From Sacculina carcini (Eukaryota; Arthropoda; Thecostraca; Sacculinidae): a stretch of DNA of 64,000 bases. Below are positions 9,578 through 21,447 of this stretch, piece by piece. Below the pieces are notes generated by a model that was not told where the DNA came from, made no database searches, and was given only the letters and a program-made list of their open reading frames with translations. Positions within the stretch are counted from its first letter, which is position 1. Each line of letters starts with the position of its first letter. The stretch lies in assembly GCA_916048095.2 (NCBI GenBank), contig OU696597.1:4346747-4410746 (forward strand). The letters are read 5' to 3'. A program made the position numbers and the translations under genes.

Positions 9578-9619
9578 TTAGCATACATTGGCCTTTCGGC
9601 AAGTGTTACGTTCTGCTTT

Positions 9620-9868
9620 AAGGAGGGGGATATGTAGTGTCTATGGTGATCCATTATTGTCTCTCATATTGTGTTTGTTGCGTTTGTGCGGTTATTGAGA
9701 CGATGACGTGTAACTGTTCAGCCAATCGGGTAACAGGGCGTAACAATTGCGAGGTCAAATGGTAAGTTCGGTCGGGGTTGGATTCAGTCTTTGGGTAGGT
9801 CTTGTGTCGTGTGTTTGTGTAATATAGTGTTGTTTTGTGCCACGCCTTTTTCCTTATCCCGACGTTAT
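9620..9868 (+). mobile_element. Polypurine tract and 3' LTR of the truncated gypsy element
   Basis: AAGGAGGGGGA (9620-9630) is a good polypurine tract. An LTR-like sequence starting TGTAGTGTC follows at 9633. Its end is not defined because no 5' LTR is present for comparison; about 9868 is my estimate from the drop in GC content. Confidence 0.5.
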
Positions 9869-10311
9869 AGACCTCAAAATATTGTTTAAGGAGTCATATT
9901 TTGGTGTCATTGCAATCAGAAACACATGAAAAGGTAAGCACAAAAATTCTTAGTTTAGATAAATATTGGCTGTAGAAACAAGACGAACTGTGCGCAATAA
10001 CAACAATATTCGACACCCAACAACAATATCACGTGCTATTTTGCGTCAATGATGGTTTCTCAGAATTGGAACGAGTCAGAGGTTAATTTATCAGAAACAA
10101 TGGCTCAAGTCATTCGTGATAATTCAGAGTTCCTCTCAAGTACAACACACCGCACCCCACACAATCTTCATAACTTATTCATGGAGTGTAATGCGGTCTA
10201 TAAACCCAGTTTATTGGCTAGTTTAATGCAAGAGCAAATTTCACTCGACAATAAAGCTATGTTTTTCTTCTCCACGTGAGCCATGTTGGATTATTTTTCT
10301 CTTGTTGTCAG
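9869..10311. other. No recognisable gene
   Basis: AT-rich sequence. An open frame at 10049-10279 has no recognisable domain, and I do not call it a gene. The sequence next to 10311 (TTGTTGTCAG) is a good splice acceptor for the helicase remnant that follows. Confidence 0.4.
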
Positions 10312-10568
10312 GGATATTATCGGCCATCAGCCTGTACTCAGCATCCACGGCAAAATGAGAAACAAGAGAGCGGCGATTTTCAAACGCTTCCGAGATCATA
10401 TGTGTGCTATTGTGTACGGACGTTATGACGCGTGACATTGATGTTGCCGACGTTCACTTGTTGGTTCAGTACGACCTCCGTCATCAGCCGAGTCTTTTGT
10501 GCACCAGTGTGGACGCACGGCCAGAATGGGCAACGAAGGTCAGGCGTTGATTCTCCTGCTGCCAAACG
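10312..10568 (+). pseudogene. DEAD-box helicase remnant, DDX55/Spb4-like
   Basis: Read across two small frame changes, the segment follows the C-terminal RecA domain of a DDX55/Spb4-type RNA helicase, a ribosome-biogenesis enzyme: LSIHGKMRNKRAAIFKRFR, then [14 protein letters not shown], then [19 protein letters not shown] and an ALILLLPNE end. Motif VI has Gln where the family has Arg (HxxGRTAR), and two bases appear missing near 10422 and one near 10470. A TTGTCAG acceptor precedes it. It is a decayed exon or pseudogene fragment; sequencing error is the alternative for the frame changes. Confidence 0.65.
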
Positions 10569-11040
10569 AACACAATAACACCAATAACATAATAACACCT
10601 TCATAACGCCGTCATAACACCATCAAACACTATCAGAACACCATCATAATACCTTTATAAACAATTCGTTATCTGTTTGCCTGTCTGTATCTGTCTGTCT
10701 GTCTGTGTGTGTGTGTGTCGGTACATGGACACTGTAGGTTGCTCGACAGATCTTGTACCACGTGACCGCCGGCCTGCTGTTATTACTGCTCACTGCCGCC
10801 GCCAGCGCCACCTATCTCGTTTTCAGCCATTCATCAAGCCGCTGATCTGGGCCTGTGTGGGTCTGGTCGTGTGTATGCTTGTACTGGTGTGTATATGATT
10901 GTGTGTGTATATGCTTGTGTTGGTATGTGTATGTTTGTGTTGGTGTGTGTATGTTTGTGCTGGTGTGTGTATGTTTGTGTGGGTGTGTGTATGATTGTGT
11001 TGGTATGTGTTTGTATTGTTCATGTTACGTAAAAACTATC
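10569..11040. other. AACACC repeat, candidate small exon and GT-rich repeat
   Basis: Imperfect units of about 12 bp (ATAACACCATC-like) fill 10570-10665. A possible terminal exon spans 10750-10845: after a GCTCGACAG acceptor it encodes 31 residues with a hydrophobic GLLLLLLTAAASATYLVF segment and then TGA; I cannot name it. A GT-rich minisatellite based on TGTGTTGGTGTGTGTATGTT covers about 10860-11020. Confidence 0.3.
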
Positions 11041-11054
11041 ACAATAGGACACAG

Positions 11055-11320
11055 GCAGCGTTGCCGCGCATGATGGCCAGACTAATTCGCTCAATTAGCC
11101 AGGCAGTTTCACGCTTCTCGCCTGTGCGCTCTGCGATCTTTCGACCGCTTTGCTTGCACAGTGTCTCGCATGCTGGTCCCAGAACACCGCTGGTCTCCAC
11201 CGCTACTGGTACGAAGTGGTACCGGTCCGTCAGCGATGCGTATCGCTGGCGCTTGCGTTGTTCTGCTGCTAGGACTGCTGCGTCGGCGTTGATGGCGCAG
11301 TTCAGCGTGTGTGTGTGGTG
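11055..11320 (-). pseudogene. Retroelement C-terminal domain fragment
   Basis: The minus strand is open for about 87 codons. It reads a basic AAEQRKRQRYASL segment, then YHFVPVAVETSGVLGP, then WLIERISLAIMRGNAAC. The pattern 'K.Y..L...Y.FVP.AVET.G..G....F....GR.I....L.QR.S.AIQRGNA' is seen at the C-termini of many metazoan retroelement polyproteins. No RT motifs lie nearby, so this is an isolated piece. Family assignment is from memory of that pattern and is moderate. Confidence 0.45.
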
Positions 11321-11479
11321 CTGAATGTGTTTGAACAGGAAACGTCCCAGGCTAGACTTTTGCCGCTCGTGAAAGAGTATACGGTTATCCCGTCAGGACG
11401 TCGTCCGTCTCCTCTGTCCAGGCCCCGTGGTTCTAGCACCGCGCCGATCCCAGCTGCTGCCAAACCGCGATACATATGT

Positions 11480-12572
11480 GTTTTTGATACATATATGTGT
11501 TTATGTGATATGTGTGTTTGTGTGTGTATGTATCAGCGTTGGAGGTGTGTGGTGGTATATTTCTGTGTGTTTGTGTGTGTGTGTGTGTATGTATCAGTGT
11601 TGGATGTGTGTGGTGGTATATTTCTGTGTGTTTGTGTGTGTATGTATCAGTGTTGGAGGTGTGTGGAATGGTAGTTGTTGGCGGTGGCATTTTGCTGGTC
11701 GTTCACCACATGTCGCCTGGTCTTGCCCGCCTGCTTGCTGGTGCTCGGCCTCGTGTCGCAGGTGCGCCACTTTCGACGACAAAATTCGGCAGCAGGTAGC
11801 AAGCGATTTCCGGCACATCGACTGTACTTTAAATTAAATTATTTATTTTATTATTATTACTTGTAATTGTATTATTTTATTATTAATGTTTAAATTAATG
11901 TAATTGTCTTTAATTTTATTATTAGATTAGGTATTATTGATTCATAATTTATTTGTATCATGATTTTATTATTGTTATTATTATCATAATTACAGGCAAA
12001 TCCAGTAGCATGGAAAGGATGTGCGGGCATTATTACCACCCTGCGGTGACCGCATGTACTGGAGGCGCCCAAAATGTATAAACAGAAATAAAGGGAGTTG
12101 GAAAATATATGAGTTCAATCAGAAAGATCAGGAACCTATTAAAACAGACGAAATTCAAGCAAAATACTGAATATAACGATAAATTAGAATGCATATGCTC
12201 TTGTAGCAAATTAAGATCTAATAATGATGTAAATATGAGTCAATACGTCGTACATATAATAATAAAGAGTAAAATAGTGAAGTAAAATAAATAAAACTAG
12301 AAAAAGGAAAGGCCGTTCAATATATAAGTATGAATAAGCAAAAAGATGATGTGAGTTTATAAGTTCGGCATATTTGACGCTGTTGGACTTTTATGCACTA
12401 ACATTGCGCCAATGTGGTGTTTCTTCTGTAGGCAAATGTGAAAATGTAGCGATAAATGTTTGCACGTGAGGGATGTTTAGTGGATATGTGCCTCATGTAA
12501 GCTGCAGTGCAAAATTATTTGTCAATATTGCATAAACAGTGTATGTGAGTGTATATCGAGAAAGGGTTGGAA
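11480..12572. other. Repeat-rich non-coding stretch
   Basis: Contains a GT-rich minisatellite with three GTATGTATCAGTGTTGGA-type units (11510-11670), AT-rich low-complexity DNA, and at about 11940-12085 a dispersed element with an (ATT)n edge and the core GCAAATCCAGTAGCATGG. The same core recurs at 14160-14250. Read on the minus strand it resembles a LINE 3' end with an (AAT)n tail. Confidence 0.4.
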
Positions 12573-12793
12573 GCCTCAAGTGACAGCTGCTACACGGGAA
12601 GAAGCCGAAGCTTATGAACACACACACAGGTGTGTCCCGTGCAGCTCGCTGTCACCGCAGAACCGACCCTCTTCACGCTATGTTGTCACAAGAACGGAAG
12701 ACGTATTAGAGAGGGTCACCTCCCCAGAATGCATGACACAACACATGACTGATATCTGGTACCATCATTTACTGCTGGGTGGACAGGGGCTGT
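12573..12793 (-). repeat. SINE copy lacking its tRNA head
   Basis: The reverse complement matches the body of the SINE at 38228-38480, from GGACAGGGGCTG through TGATATCTGGTACCATCATT to the tail CAGCTGCTACACGGGAAG. The tRNA-like head is absent: similarity stops at about 12793. This is a 5'-truncated minus-strand insertion. Confidence 0.65.
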
Positions 12794-12865
12794 TAGGTCT
12801 GATTTCTGTCTGTATGTTTATTTATGTATCTGTCTGTAAGTCTATGTGTGTGTATGTGATGGCAG

Positions 12866-12968
12866 ATTTTCTACACAACGCCGGCGTGATATATCACGAC
12901 TTGAAGTTGGAGAACGTTCTGCTGGATGCCAGCATGAACGTTCAACTGACTGATATTGGCCTTGCCAA
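12866..12968 (+). CDS. Candidate exon of a Ser/Thr protein kinase (catalytic loop)
   Basis: After an ATGGCAG acceptor the segment encodes [20 protein letters not shown] followed by a beta-strand and LTDIGLAK. This matches kinase subdomains VIb-VII: the catalytic Asp and Lys (HDLK) and Asn are present, HRD reads YHD, and DFG reads DIG. The exon would end before a weak GTGACT donor at 12969; otherwise TGA follows. AGC/RSK-type kinases ('IYRDLKLENILLD') are the closest pattern. No other kinase exon is visible nearby. It may be a real exon of a long gene or a relic. Confidence 0.5.
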
Positions 12969-13538
12969 GTGACTACGTCGAGGCTCCCGCACCAACACTG
13001 TCTGTGTCATACATGCGTACAGACACACTGACAATGAAGTACTGACACATTGACACTGAATATAGCCCTGCATCACAAAGCATAACATTGACATTACATA
13101 CGCGTATTTGTTTGTTGTGTCAAATAGTTGTGATTGTCTTGTTAAAGTCAGGTAAATGGTATATATTGTACATTTCAGGTCCAATTTCACATTGATGTTT
13201 TTCAGTACACTAGACTCAAGCATTCAAACACACACACACACACACACACACATACATATAGTGAAACAGCTATCTCATGTGCATGTCTCGTACAGGGGTT
13301 CTTAATCTTTTGATAGTTCTATACCCCAAATGTATTGTTGAATATGCTTCCATATGCCTAACTTTACTTGACTGTTCACATAAGTATCACCAATCATATT
13401 ATTTGTCAGTATGTCTTCTAGCTGTGCGAATATTTCATCCGCTTGAATTTACTGTACTAACATACATAACATAATCATTGACCATTTTACTATTAATAAA
13501 TAATTAATAATTTGTGCTATTACGTGTGTGACACGCAG
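12969..13538. other. No gene; hAT-like terminus
   Basis: Contains a (CA)n tract at about 13229-13251 and, at 13296, CAGGGGTTCTTAATC, which resembles the terminal repeat of hAT transposons; no partner end was found. The acceptor of the next exon (GTGACACGCAG) closes the interval. Confidence 0.35.
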
Positions 13539-13705
13539 GCAGACACACGCTGGAAAACTTGTGTGGTTTGACGGTGTGGCGATGTGTGTTGACGTGCGAC
13601 GGACTGCCTCTGCCGCCGCCACTGCTACGTCGACTGATCTACACTGACACGCTGGTCAGCCTGATCAAGTTCAGCACCAACCGCTTCTCAACATCGCCGC
13701 AGTGA
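13539..13705 (+). CDS. Candidate terminal exon encoding a SOCS-box-like segment
   Basis: Following an ACACGCAG acceptor, the frame reads HTLENLCGLTVWRC, then LPLPPPLLRRLIY, and ends at TGA 13703-13705. SOCS boxes, which recruit Elongin B/C to ubiquitin ligases, show 'SLxxLCRxxIRxxL....LPLPxxLxxYL', and usually sit at the C-terminus as here. The second half of the BC-box pattern is weak, and the upstream exons are not identifiable, so the host gene is unknown. It need not belong with the kinase-like exon 570 bp upstream. Confidence 0.4.
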
Positions 13706-14277
13706 CAGCTTGTCTGCACTGCTACAGTGAACTGGTGTCAGTCTCAACGTTCTCAGTGCCTGCTCTCCTTATATACATATACGCGTGTGCTCGTCTCTTG
13801 TGTGTGTGTGTTCTGATGAAATGTTTTGTTCTGGGCGGTGAAATGGTTTGTGTGAGTCTTTATATTTACTTAATAATGCAAAATAATGTCGTGTATTTAA
13901 CGTAAAGTAATGTGTGAGTGTGTGAGTCTGTGTAATAGTGTCTGCTGTGCTGAGGCGTCAGTCAGCTAGTGGCCTAGTACAGTTGCATGTTGAGCTGTGT
14001 TGCGTGTGATGGCGGTGTGTTTGTTGAACAATGCTGCCATTTTATTCAGCTTTTTATTTCTTCTTAGTTTTAGTGGATCAAACATACAATGTGTGTGTGC
14101 TTGTGTGTTGCTGAGGGTCGTTGGTTTTTTATGTTTTTATTATTATTATTATTATTAATTACAGGCAAATCCAGTAGCATGGGAAGAGTGCAAGCACTAT
14201 TACCACCCTAAGGTGGCCCCATGTACCGGAAGCGCCCAAAAGATTCAGAGAGAAAGAGAGTTTGAAGAGAAAAAAGT
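13706..14277. other. No gene; GT-rich DNA and (ATT)n-edged repeat
   Basis: GT-rich sequence, then at about 14135-14250 the second copy of the (ATT)n-edged dispersed repeat also seen near 12000. GAAAGAGAG motifs at 14240-14277 run into the start of the 3.3-kb duplication. Confidence 0.4.
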
Positions 14278-17200
14278 CTAGAAAGAGAGTTGGAAAGAAA
14301 ATAATAAATAAATAACAATAAATAATAAACCATCATCCGATAACAATCCATAATGTCACTCCGCCCACGTTCCTCAATACATAAATAATAATAATCAACA
14401 ATAAATATGTGATTCAGTAAATAACAGCCATCAATAAATAAGAATAAATATTAATAAATAAGTAATAAATAACCATCAAGAAGAATACATATGACAATAT
14501 TTTATTGCCTTTTGACAATATTTTATTGCCTCTATCGCCTTGTACTGAGCTTAACACTTGTATAACTTGAGCTGGAGTTGGTGCGTGTGTGTATAACTGT
14601 ACGTACAATATGTGACATGCGACATGTAATGTGTATATACATGCATATACATGAAAGAGTGTTCACAGCAAAGCTGTTGAAATGAAAAACATTGTGTGCA
14701 ATAAAGTAATGATAACTATATCGTTACCAAATTATATGAATCATCGATTGTTTTTCATTAAAAGGTCTGGCAAGGTCACCTTCGTTTATTAATTGTGTTC
14801 ATGGGTTGTACTGGCCTCTGGGACCATACAGCACCCGCAGCCCATTTAAAGCTAAATTACCTTAAAATCATGGACATGAAGACTGGAACGATGAATTGAA
14901 TGTGATGTTGAACGAAATGTATGTGAATGCCAGTGAATAAACCTCACTAAGTAATTCTAAAACACAGAAGCCGTAAACACTCAAAAAGACGGCCATTAAT
15001 GAGCGCCGATTGTTTCTCTCCAAGAACCTCGTCAATAGTCTGAGCCAGTGGCGGCGTAAAGGTGGAGCTTAGTGCTGGAGACCCCAAAAAGATGCCAGGC
15101 CCCCTAACTCCACCAAAAAGCATAATAATGGATATTACAAGTTTTACCACTGTAAATGAAGCCATTTAATTTTGGTTCAAGTTCGAGGACTGAATCAGTG
15201 TGCCCCAGTACCTTATTATAATATCATGTAGTCAGCGTTCAAGTGTAGCTCAAGTCAAGCTCTTCATGCTTCGCCAAGCCCCTCAACTTTTCCTTAGTCC
15301 CCATAACTTTATTCTTAATCCCCATCGGAAGAATCTTGGCGCCGCCACTGGTATGAACAGACCCAAGACAAAGTTGACAGGGCCTTTGAGAATGATGGAC
15401 ATTCTACCTGGATGTGTTGCACGGAGAAGCGTGCATTACATGCGATACACGTGGGTTCAGGTTGTCCAAGTAGAAGATGGCGATGATAAGTGAGGTCAAC
15501 TTGTGTCTATGATTTCATCAAATGGTTATATTTCCACCTCATCTGACATTATCATATGACATATTTTCCTTATAAACAAGATATTGACGAAGTTCACCAC
15601 TGATATTCCATTATTTACATTGATGAATTTTTCATTTATTAGGATTTTACTAGACTTAAGGCTTTACGAATGTAAGATAGCAATTTGATGACACAGGTAG
15701 GGTCATTACAAAGGTCATTGCTAATCCATGAGCTAATCCTCTGGAAAAATCGCGTACATACAGTTCAGAGAAATTTTGTATTAAGTACATTTATTAAGTA
15801 CAAGAACACAAGGTTGCAAGTGCCCACAAGAGCGCAAACAGGTGTATATGTCACTGAGGGCAGCCCGGCCAGACATAACACAAAGTGCGTAGCGAGAGAG
15901 AATGAGTCAAACGCAGAGAGAAGCACTGCCAGAATAACTGCCGGTAACACTTAAAACGGGTTTATATAGCTTTATCAGTTAAAAATTCGTTACTTTCAAG
16001 TGTCACAACGCCCCTGATTGGTCGGTGCTTCTTAAACGCTATTTCATTGGTCAAATTATAATTTAATACATTTCAAATGGATTTGAAACGTTCGCGGAAT
16101 TACAGTTAGCTATGCTGCAGGCGTCGTTGATGCGTGTCATGTTTCGGGGAGTAAACTTTGTTTTGGGGGTGAGTTTTGTTTGATCTACCTCCCGCTCCGC
16201 TCTCTCTCGCTTCGCTTACAACTGAAACAACTGAAATACAACTGAAATACTCGACACAAGTGAAACAATCGGTATCTGTGTGCGTGTGGAACATACACTC
16301 GAACAATTCGGCATGTTTGAAACAATCTCTGTGTGTGTGTGTGTGTGTGGAACATACACTCGAACAATTCGGCATGCTTGAATCAATCTGTGTGTGTGTG
16401 TGTGTGTGGAACATACACTCGAACAATTCGGCATGTTTGAAGCGATGTGTGTGCGCATGTGTGTAATATACACATGCACCGTTTGACACAGTTTGACACG
16501 CACACTGAACGAGTGAACGGTTACATGAAAAAATTGAACATTTGAACAATCGATGACACGCACATGAATGTATAGTCAGTTCACTGAAGTCGTGCGCATG
16601 ACAATCAAACGTGATATGCAAAATGATTATAATTGTTGTGATTATTCTCCAAACATAAACTGGAGAATGAGGAACTTTTGACAGCTTTCGACGCGCCAGT
16701 TAGAAGTTTTTTTCACATAAACATTTCACATGAAAGACCATTACTCTATAATGAATTACACCCCAGGTACAGTTATGAACATCTCAGACGTATTTTGGTG
16801 CAGTCAAGCAAACACAAGTTGCAGGACATCACTCTAATTATTGGCAAATATGAGGTGATAAGGGAACCGCTTGTCAAAGTGAAACCCATAGACGGACACC
16901 AAAGTAAAACACTCAAATCAGTACTATATCTGAGTTTGTGTTGCACGGCACTAAACAATACATACTTACATACATAAAGTAATACATACATAATACATAC
17001 ATAAAGTGGAGAGTCGCTGGAGTTGATAATGCTGGTGGTCGTGTCATTGGCTCCATCACAGACAACCACAATGTCAACTAGAGCTACTGCAAGATATTCT
17101 ATTTTCCAGGTAATTTCCCTGTGACAGCCAAGCATCGCATAGACAAAGAGCGCGTTTGGTTTCACGCTTTCAACACCAAAGATCGCCTGAAGTGGATGTG

Positions 17201-17589
17201 GACGTCTGGGTACATGAAATTGTACCCAAGCGTCATGAGGATGGAGTGGGGATAAAGCGTGATTGTCCTGCGTATGTCAATTCCCATTTGTATTTGTGAT
17301 TGGATTGTGATTGGTATGGTGAGAGTATGTGTCACTGCCAGGCCTGCTCTTTACGCCCTTCAGAACCAAAGCAGGGCGGTGACATGTAACCTCTCTTGTA
17401 ACCCACATTTTCATTTTTAGCGTGACGAACGCGCTGGTGCGTGTGCGTTGCGACTTCGGTTTTCAAGCAAATGGACAAACTGGAACCAGGGACATGCCAG
17501 TTGCCTCCACTAATAGCTGGAGACAAAGATGGGAGAGATCGGGATCAGCTGTCGAGATGAAGCCGCATGACCCGTATCGGAATAAAGTA
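14278..17589 (+). repeat. 3.3-kb direct duplication, copy 1
   Basis: From CTAGAAAGAGAGTTGG to GGAATAAAGTA this 3312-bp segment is repeated at 28517-31828 with a constant offset of 14239 bp and no indels. I noticed only two substitutions (near 14391 and 15401), so identity is about 99.9%, including microsatellite tracts. Inside are AT-rich DNA, several open frames of 60-130 codons without recognisable domains, and a 67-bp minisatellite. The left boundary lies inside a locally repetitive GAAAGAGAG context continuous with the flank, which suggests copy 1 is the source. Confidence 0.85.
16268..16447 (+). repeat. 67-bp minisatellite with internal GT tracts
   Basis: Three units of GGAACATACACTCGAACAAT plus TCGGCATG and a GT run. 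The second copy lies at 30507-30686 within the duplicated block. Apparent minus-strand proteins with repeated HTHTHT come from this array. Confidence 0.75.
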
Positions 17590-18020
17590 GACGGCTCACT
17601 TTCGTGGAATAATCATAGTACCGAAGTGTACGACACTATCAGTATGAATTGAACTTTTGCCGACCGTCCATATCTGTTGAACCACAATAACAGAGCGTGG
17701 ATCGTACGGTATTCTACCTACAAAACGCACTCTAAATCTGCCGTATCAGCTGTCGACGGACCATTTCCGAACAAGACATCGGCAAACTTACGGTGGTGTG
17801 CTTGGTCGAGTATATGCTGCGATCGATCACCGTGTGCTCCCCGCTGTTGTCCGCCTCGCCGGATATAAGAGGAACTAAGTACTGAATTTGAGAGCAGAGG
17901 CGGATGCAAGAGAGGGCTAAGTAAGAAGGTTAGTCACATACTCACTGTTTTTGTGTTGGCTGTTTCATGTTTGCTGCACAGAGGATGTTTCGTATTCAGA
18001 TCACGTCGAAGTCAAAGCAC
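17590..18020. other. No gene recognised downstream of duplication copy 1
   Basis: Continues an open frame from the duplicated block to a TGA at about 17650, without a recognisable domain. Moderately GC-rich sequence at 17720-17880 has no clear coding signal. Confidence 0.3.
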
Positions 18021-18029
18021 GTCGGGATC

Positions 18030-18155
18030 ACTACTGTACCGAAGGTAGACATGGAGTACACATGAGGGTTAATACTGGGGTCAGACCATACAAGGGTACT
18101 GTATGTGATGAACAATTCATAAATAGTAGTAACCTAACAACACACATGAGACCCT
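18030..18155 (+). pseudogene. C2H2 zinc-finger relic
   Basis: The frame reads HMRVNTGVRPYKGTVCDEQF and then SSNLTTHMR. This follows the Kruppel-type linker HTGxRPYxC and finger C..C....F.....L..H, but the linker His is Asn and the first zinc-binding Cys is Gly. Only one finger is recognisable; it is a decayed fragment. Confidence 0.55.
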
Positions 18156-18389
18156 CTGCGGTAGGGGGCTATAATTCTGCCTTGATGGCGATTGCGCTGA
18201 TTTCATCAGTCACATAATTTTGGATATGCGTCATATATGGCATATGTACTTCAAGATGCTGCCTACGAGCAGCGGTGCAGCCAGAGAGACGGCTAACAAA
18301 TTTGTTAATTTAACTTCGCATTCACCTCAACACTAACTATTCCCGGGCTAATGTGTGTGTATATGCATGTATATCTGTGTGTGTGTATG

Positions 18390-18998
18390 TGTGTAATCTC
18401 TTCAAGAAGCTTTTACGCGACAAACGTCCGCGTGAAACTACGTATTGAAAAAAAAAATCCACCATCAATGACAGACTGAAACCCTCAGTAGAAACTGAAC
18501 AACGTCGTAGTGAACATGCTGCTGTATCGTGCATCAAAACAAACCCGAAATACTTTCATCGATATGCAGCAAACAAGTCCTCTTTAAGAACAGGCATTGA
18601 ACCTCTAGTCAGATCAGATGGTGTCGTCATAGATGAACCCAGATCTGTTGTAGACACACTCCGCTCTCAGTTTGAGAAAGTGTTCAGCATACCGGATGCC
18701 GATAAAACTGTAAATACGCCCATGGAATTTTTCTCAAATGAAGGCTTGTTGTCGTTGAGGGATATGCACTTGTCAGCCAATATGATTCATATGGTAATAA
18801 AGGAGTTGAACGTAAACTCAGCAGCTGGACCTGACCCATTGCCAGCAATATTAAAAAAAATTGTGTTGGGGAATTAAGTAAACCTTTGATACTACTCTAA
18901 AAACCTCTTTAGAAACAGGCACAATTCCTACAAAGATAAAAAGTGCAAAAGTAACACCTATACATAAAGGCGGTTCTAAAAACGAGACCAAAAATTAC
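18390..18998 (+). pseudogene. Non-LTR retrotransposon RT N-terminal fragment
   Basis: Segments in shifting frames match the start of a LINE reverse transcriptase: NPKYFHRYAANKSSLRTGI, then the loop NSAAGPDPLPAILKK (family: 'K.AGPD.LP..LLK'), then SLETGTIPTKIKSAKV and TPIHKGGSKNETKNYRP. The match stops at RP, where the dispersed repeat CTCGTTTCCTCTCACTG begins, so the element was cut by another insertion. Stops at about 18877 and elsewhere show decay. Confidence 0.7.
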
Positions 18999-19060
18999 AG
19001 ACCTCGTTTCCTCTCACTGCGGCTTATTACATGTTTTATGCAGAACGGCTTGATGGTTTG
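18999..19060 (+). repeat. Dispersed repeat R1, fragment 1
   Basis: CTCGTTTCCTCTCACTGCGG through TGCAGAACGGCTT matches the longer copies at 24986, 26186 and 36660. Only the first part of the unit is present. It interrupts the LINE fragment on its left. Confidence 0.6.
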
Positions 19061-19349
19061 TGTAACCCAACCGCACCAACAAGAGAACATCATGTTGGAG
19101 GTACTGAACCACACAAGCTCCGTATACATGAATCTATCGAACCCTTCGTAGTTGGAAAAATAGAATGTGCTTTTTTTCTACAAATTCAAAACATGTATAT
19201 AACTATATACATCAGGTGATGATGGCGTCAAATATTCGGCTTCTCGATGAGGAGTAGAGAGAGGCGGAGTAGAGATGCGACCTAAAAAAAACCTTTACCA
19301 AAAAGACACGTTTTTTTCAAGAGTCATGCAAATAATGCAAATTATGAGA

Positions 19350-19570
19350 ATATCGACCATGGTGGCCGAAGACACAGTGAACACCAGGAGGGTCCGAGGT
19401 CTCTGTGTAAGTATTTTCGATGGTGACAACACGGTAGTTACCCACAGTATATTCCAGAGAGAGAATTCCCTCGAAACGTGAACACATTCCCGGAGGGAAA
19501 CAGCCAATCGATGGTCACACCTGCAGCCGATAGCTAAACAACTCATGGTGTACGATGAGACAATCCCAAT
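19350..19570 (+). pseudogene. Bel/Pao protease-region fragment A
   Basis: In changing frames: RRVRGLCVSIFDGDNTV, then a FQRE/FPRNVNTFPEG segment, then WSHLQPIAKQLMVYDET. This matches the region downstream of the Bel/Pao aspartic protease (DUF1758 group). The last 65 bp (about 19501-19565) are repeated at 21451-21514, where the domain continues properly; here it runs into a long GT array. Confidence 0.55.
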
Positions 19571-19595
19571 AGGCAAATGTATGACTCTTGTGCTT

Positions 19596-20274
<679 letters not shown>

Positions 20275-20905
20275 ATGAATATGGCTTACTCAGGTCCAGA
20301 TATGTCCAATCTGGTTGCCAGTGATCAAAACACCATGGATTATTCAAACACCACAGAGTGTGTGGTTGCATCCAAGCGTCAACAAAGATCATTGCAATCA
20401 AGCGAAGACATTAGTCACCCGAGCAAGACCTCACGGGTAGATAACCAAGAGCCACACCGTCGATACGAAGTCGAATTCCCTCCTGTGTTGTCCGCTGCTG
20501 ATGCAGTTAGCCGTGGCTCACAAGAACGCCAACCATCAACACAACCGCCGCAACAACAAAGATCACGGACACATACAACGCCAGCTTTCGCACCTCGCTC
20601 ACTGTACGTGAAACTGAAATTTAGTGGCTCACCAGGTGTGGAAACCAAACTCCGTTGGTCGACGGAAGTACGCAAGACCTTCCGCTTGAATCCATCACTC
20701 GCAGAAGTTAAAATGTCAACGGTCACATCATCAATCGTCTACATCTCACGAAAACGCCAGGACATCATTGGTCGTGTTCAGGCAGGTGATATATTGACGT
20801 TACCACTCATCGCAGAGGATGAACCTCAGCGACCGAAGAAGCACCCCGCCTACATCGTCACGCACTACCCTGTCTCAGTTGACCCAGCTCAGTTACAAAA
20901 ACACA
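20275..20905 (+). pseudogene. Non-LTR retrotransposon ORF1-like fragment
   Basis: An open frame of about 210 codons from an ATG. It has a low-complexity, Ser/Gln-rich N-terminal half, then a compact domain: YVKLKFSGSP, KLRWSTEVRKTFRLN, and RPKKHPAYIVTHYPVSVDP. The 'P.YIVT.YP..VDP' block occurs in ORF1 proteins of some metazoan LINEs, which bind element RNA. The frame stays open to 21021 only because it reads into an inverted LINE piece; TCAGTTACAAAAAC occurs on both sides of the junction region. Confidence 0.5.
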
Positions 20906-21065
20906 TTCTCACATTGACACATTCTCAGTTACAAAAACTTCTTGGAACTTTCTATTCATCACTTCGCATATATCTCCCGCCTCCTCAAAAATGTCATCAT
21001 TTTCTTTTAACCTATCTATAACTACCTTATTCTTCAATTTTCTATTCAGAAACTTGTAAAACAAT
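20906..21065 (-). pseudogene. Non-LTR RT N-terminal fragment
   Basis: The minus strand reads KLFYKFLNRKLKNKVVIDRL, then NDDIFEEAGDICEVMNRKF and QEVFVTE, the segment just before LINE RT motif 0/1 ('LF..Y...K.K......L.......D....A..LN..F..VF'). It is about 50 residues long and abuts the ORF1-like fragment tail to tail. Confidence 0.6.
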
Positions 21066-21447
21066 TTGGTGTATGTGTGTGTGTGTATGTGTGTGTGTAT
21101 GTGTGTGTGTATGTGTGTGTGTGTGTGTGTGTACGACTGTGTCCAGAACATTGGTGTATATATTGGTGTGTGTGCGAGCGTTTGCAAATGCAAAGTGGCG
21201 TGCAGAGTGCGTAGCAAAATAGAGTGTTCAATTAAGTACATTGTCGTGCATGTGCGTGTTCCAGAAGCCTTTTTTTGCATATATGTGTAGCTTACCAATA
21301 TTGTTATTGTAATTAACATTATTAACTCAGTGGTTCCCAAAGTGGGCAGTAACGCCCCCTGGGCGCGGTAGAAAGAGCTGGGGGGCGGCGAGAAAGAAAG
21401 GGGCGGTGGGCGGACGGCAGGGTAGCATGAATAACAGTAACAGCAGG
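21066..21447. other. GT minisatellite and hAT-like terminus
   Basis: A GTGTATGTGTGT-type array occupies 21070-21132. At 21329 CAGTGGTTCCCAAAGTGGG is a typical hAT terminal repeat, followed by the GC-rich CGCCCCCTGGGCGCGG. No opposite end was identified before 21450. Confidence 0.45.

Noticed and set aside
14278-17589. Calling the 3.3-kb duplicated block a specific transposon
   Set aside because: No domain, terminal repeat or target duplication identifies it; recorded only as a duplication.
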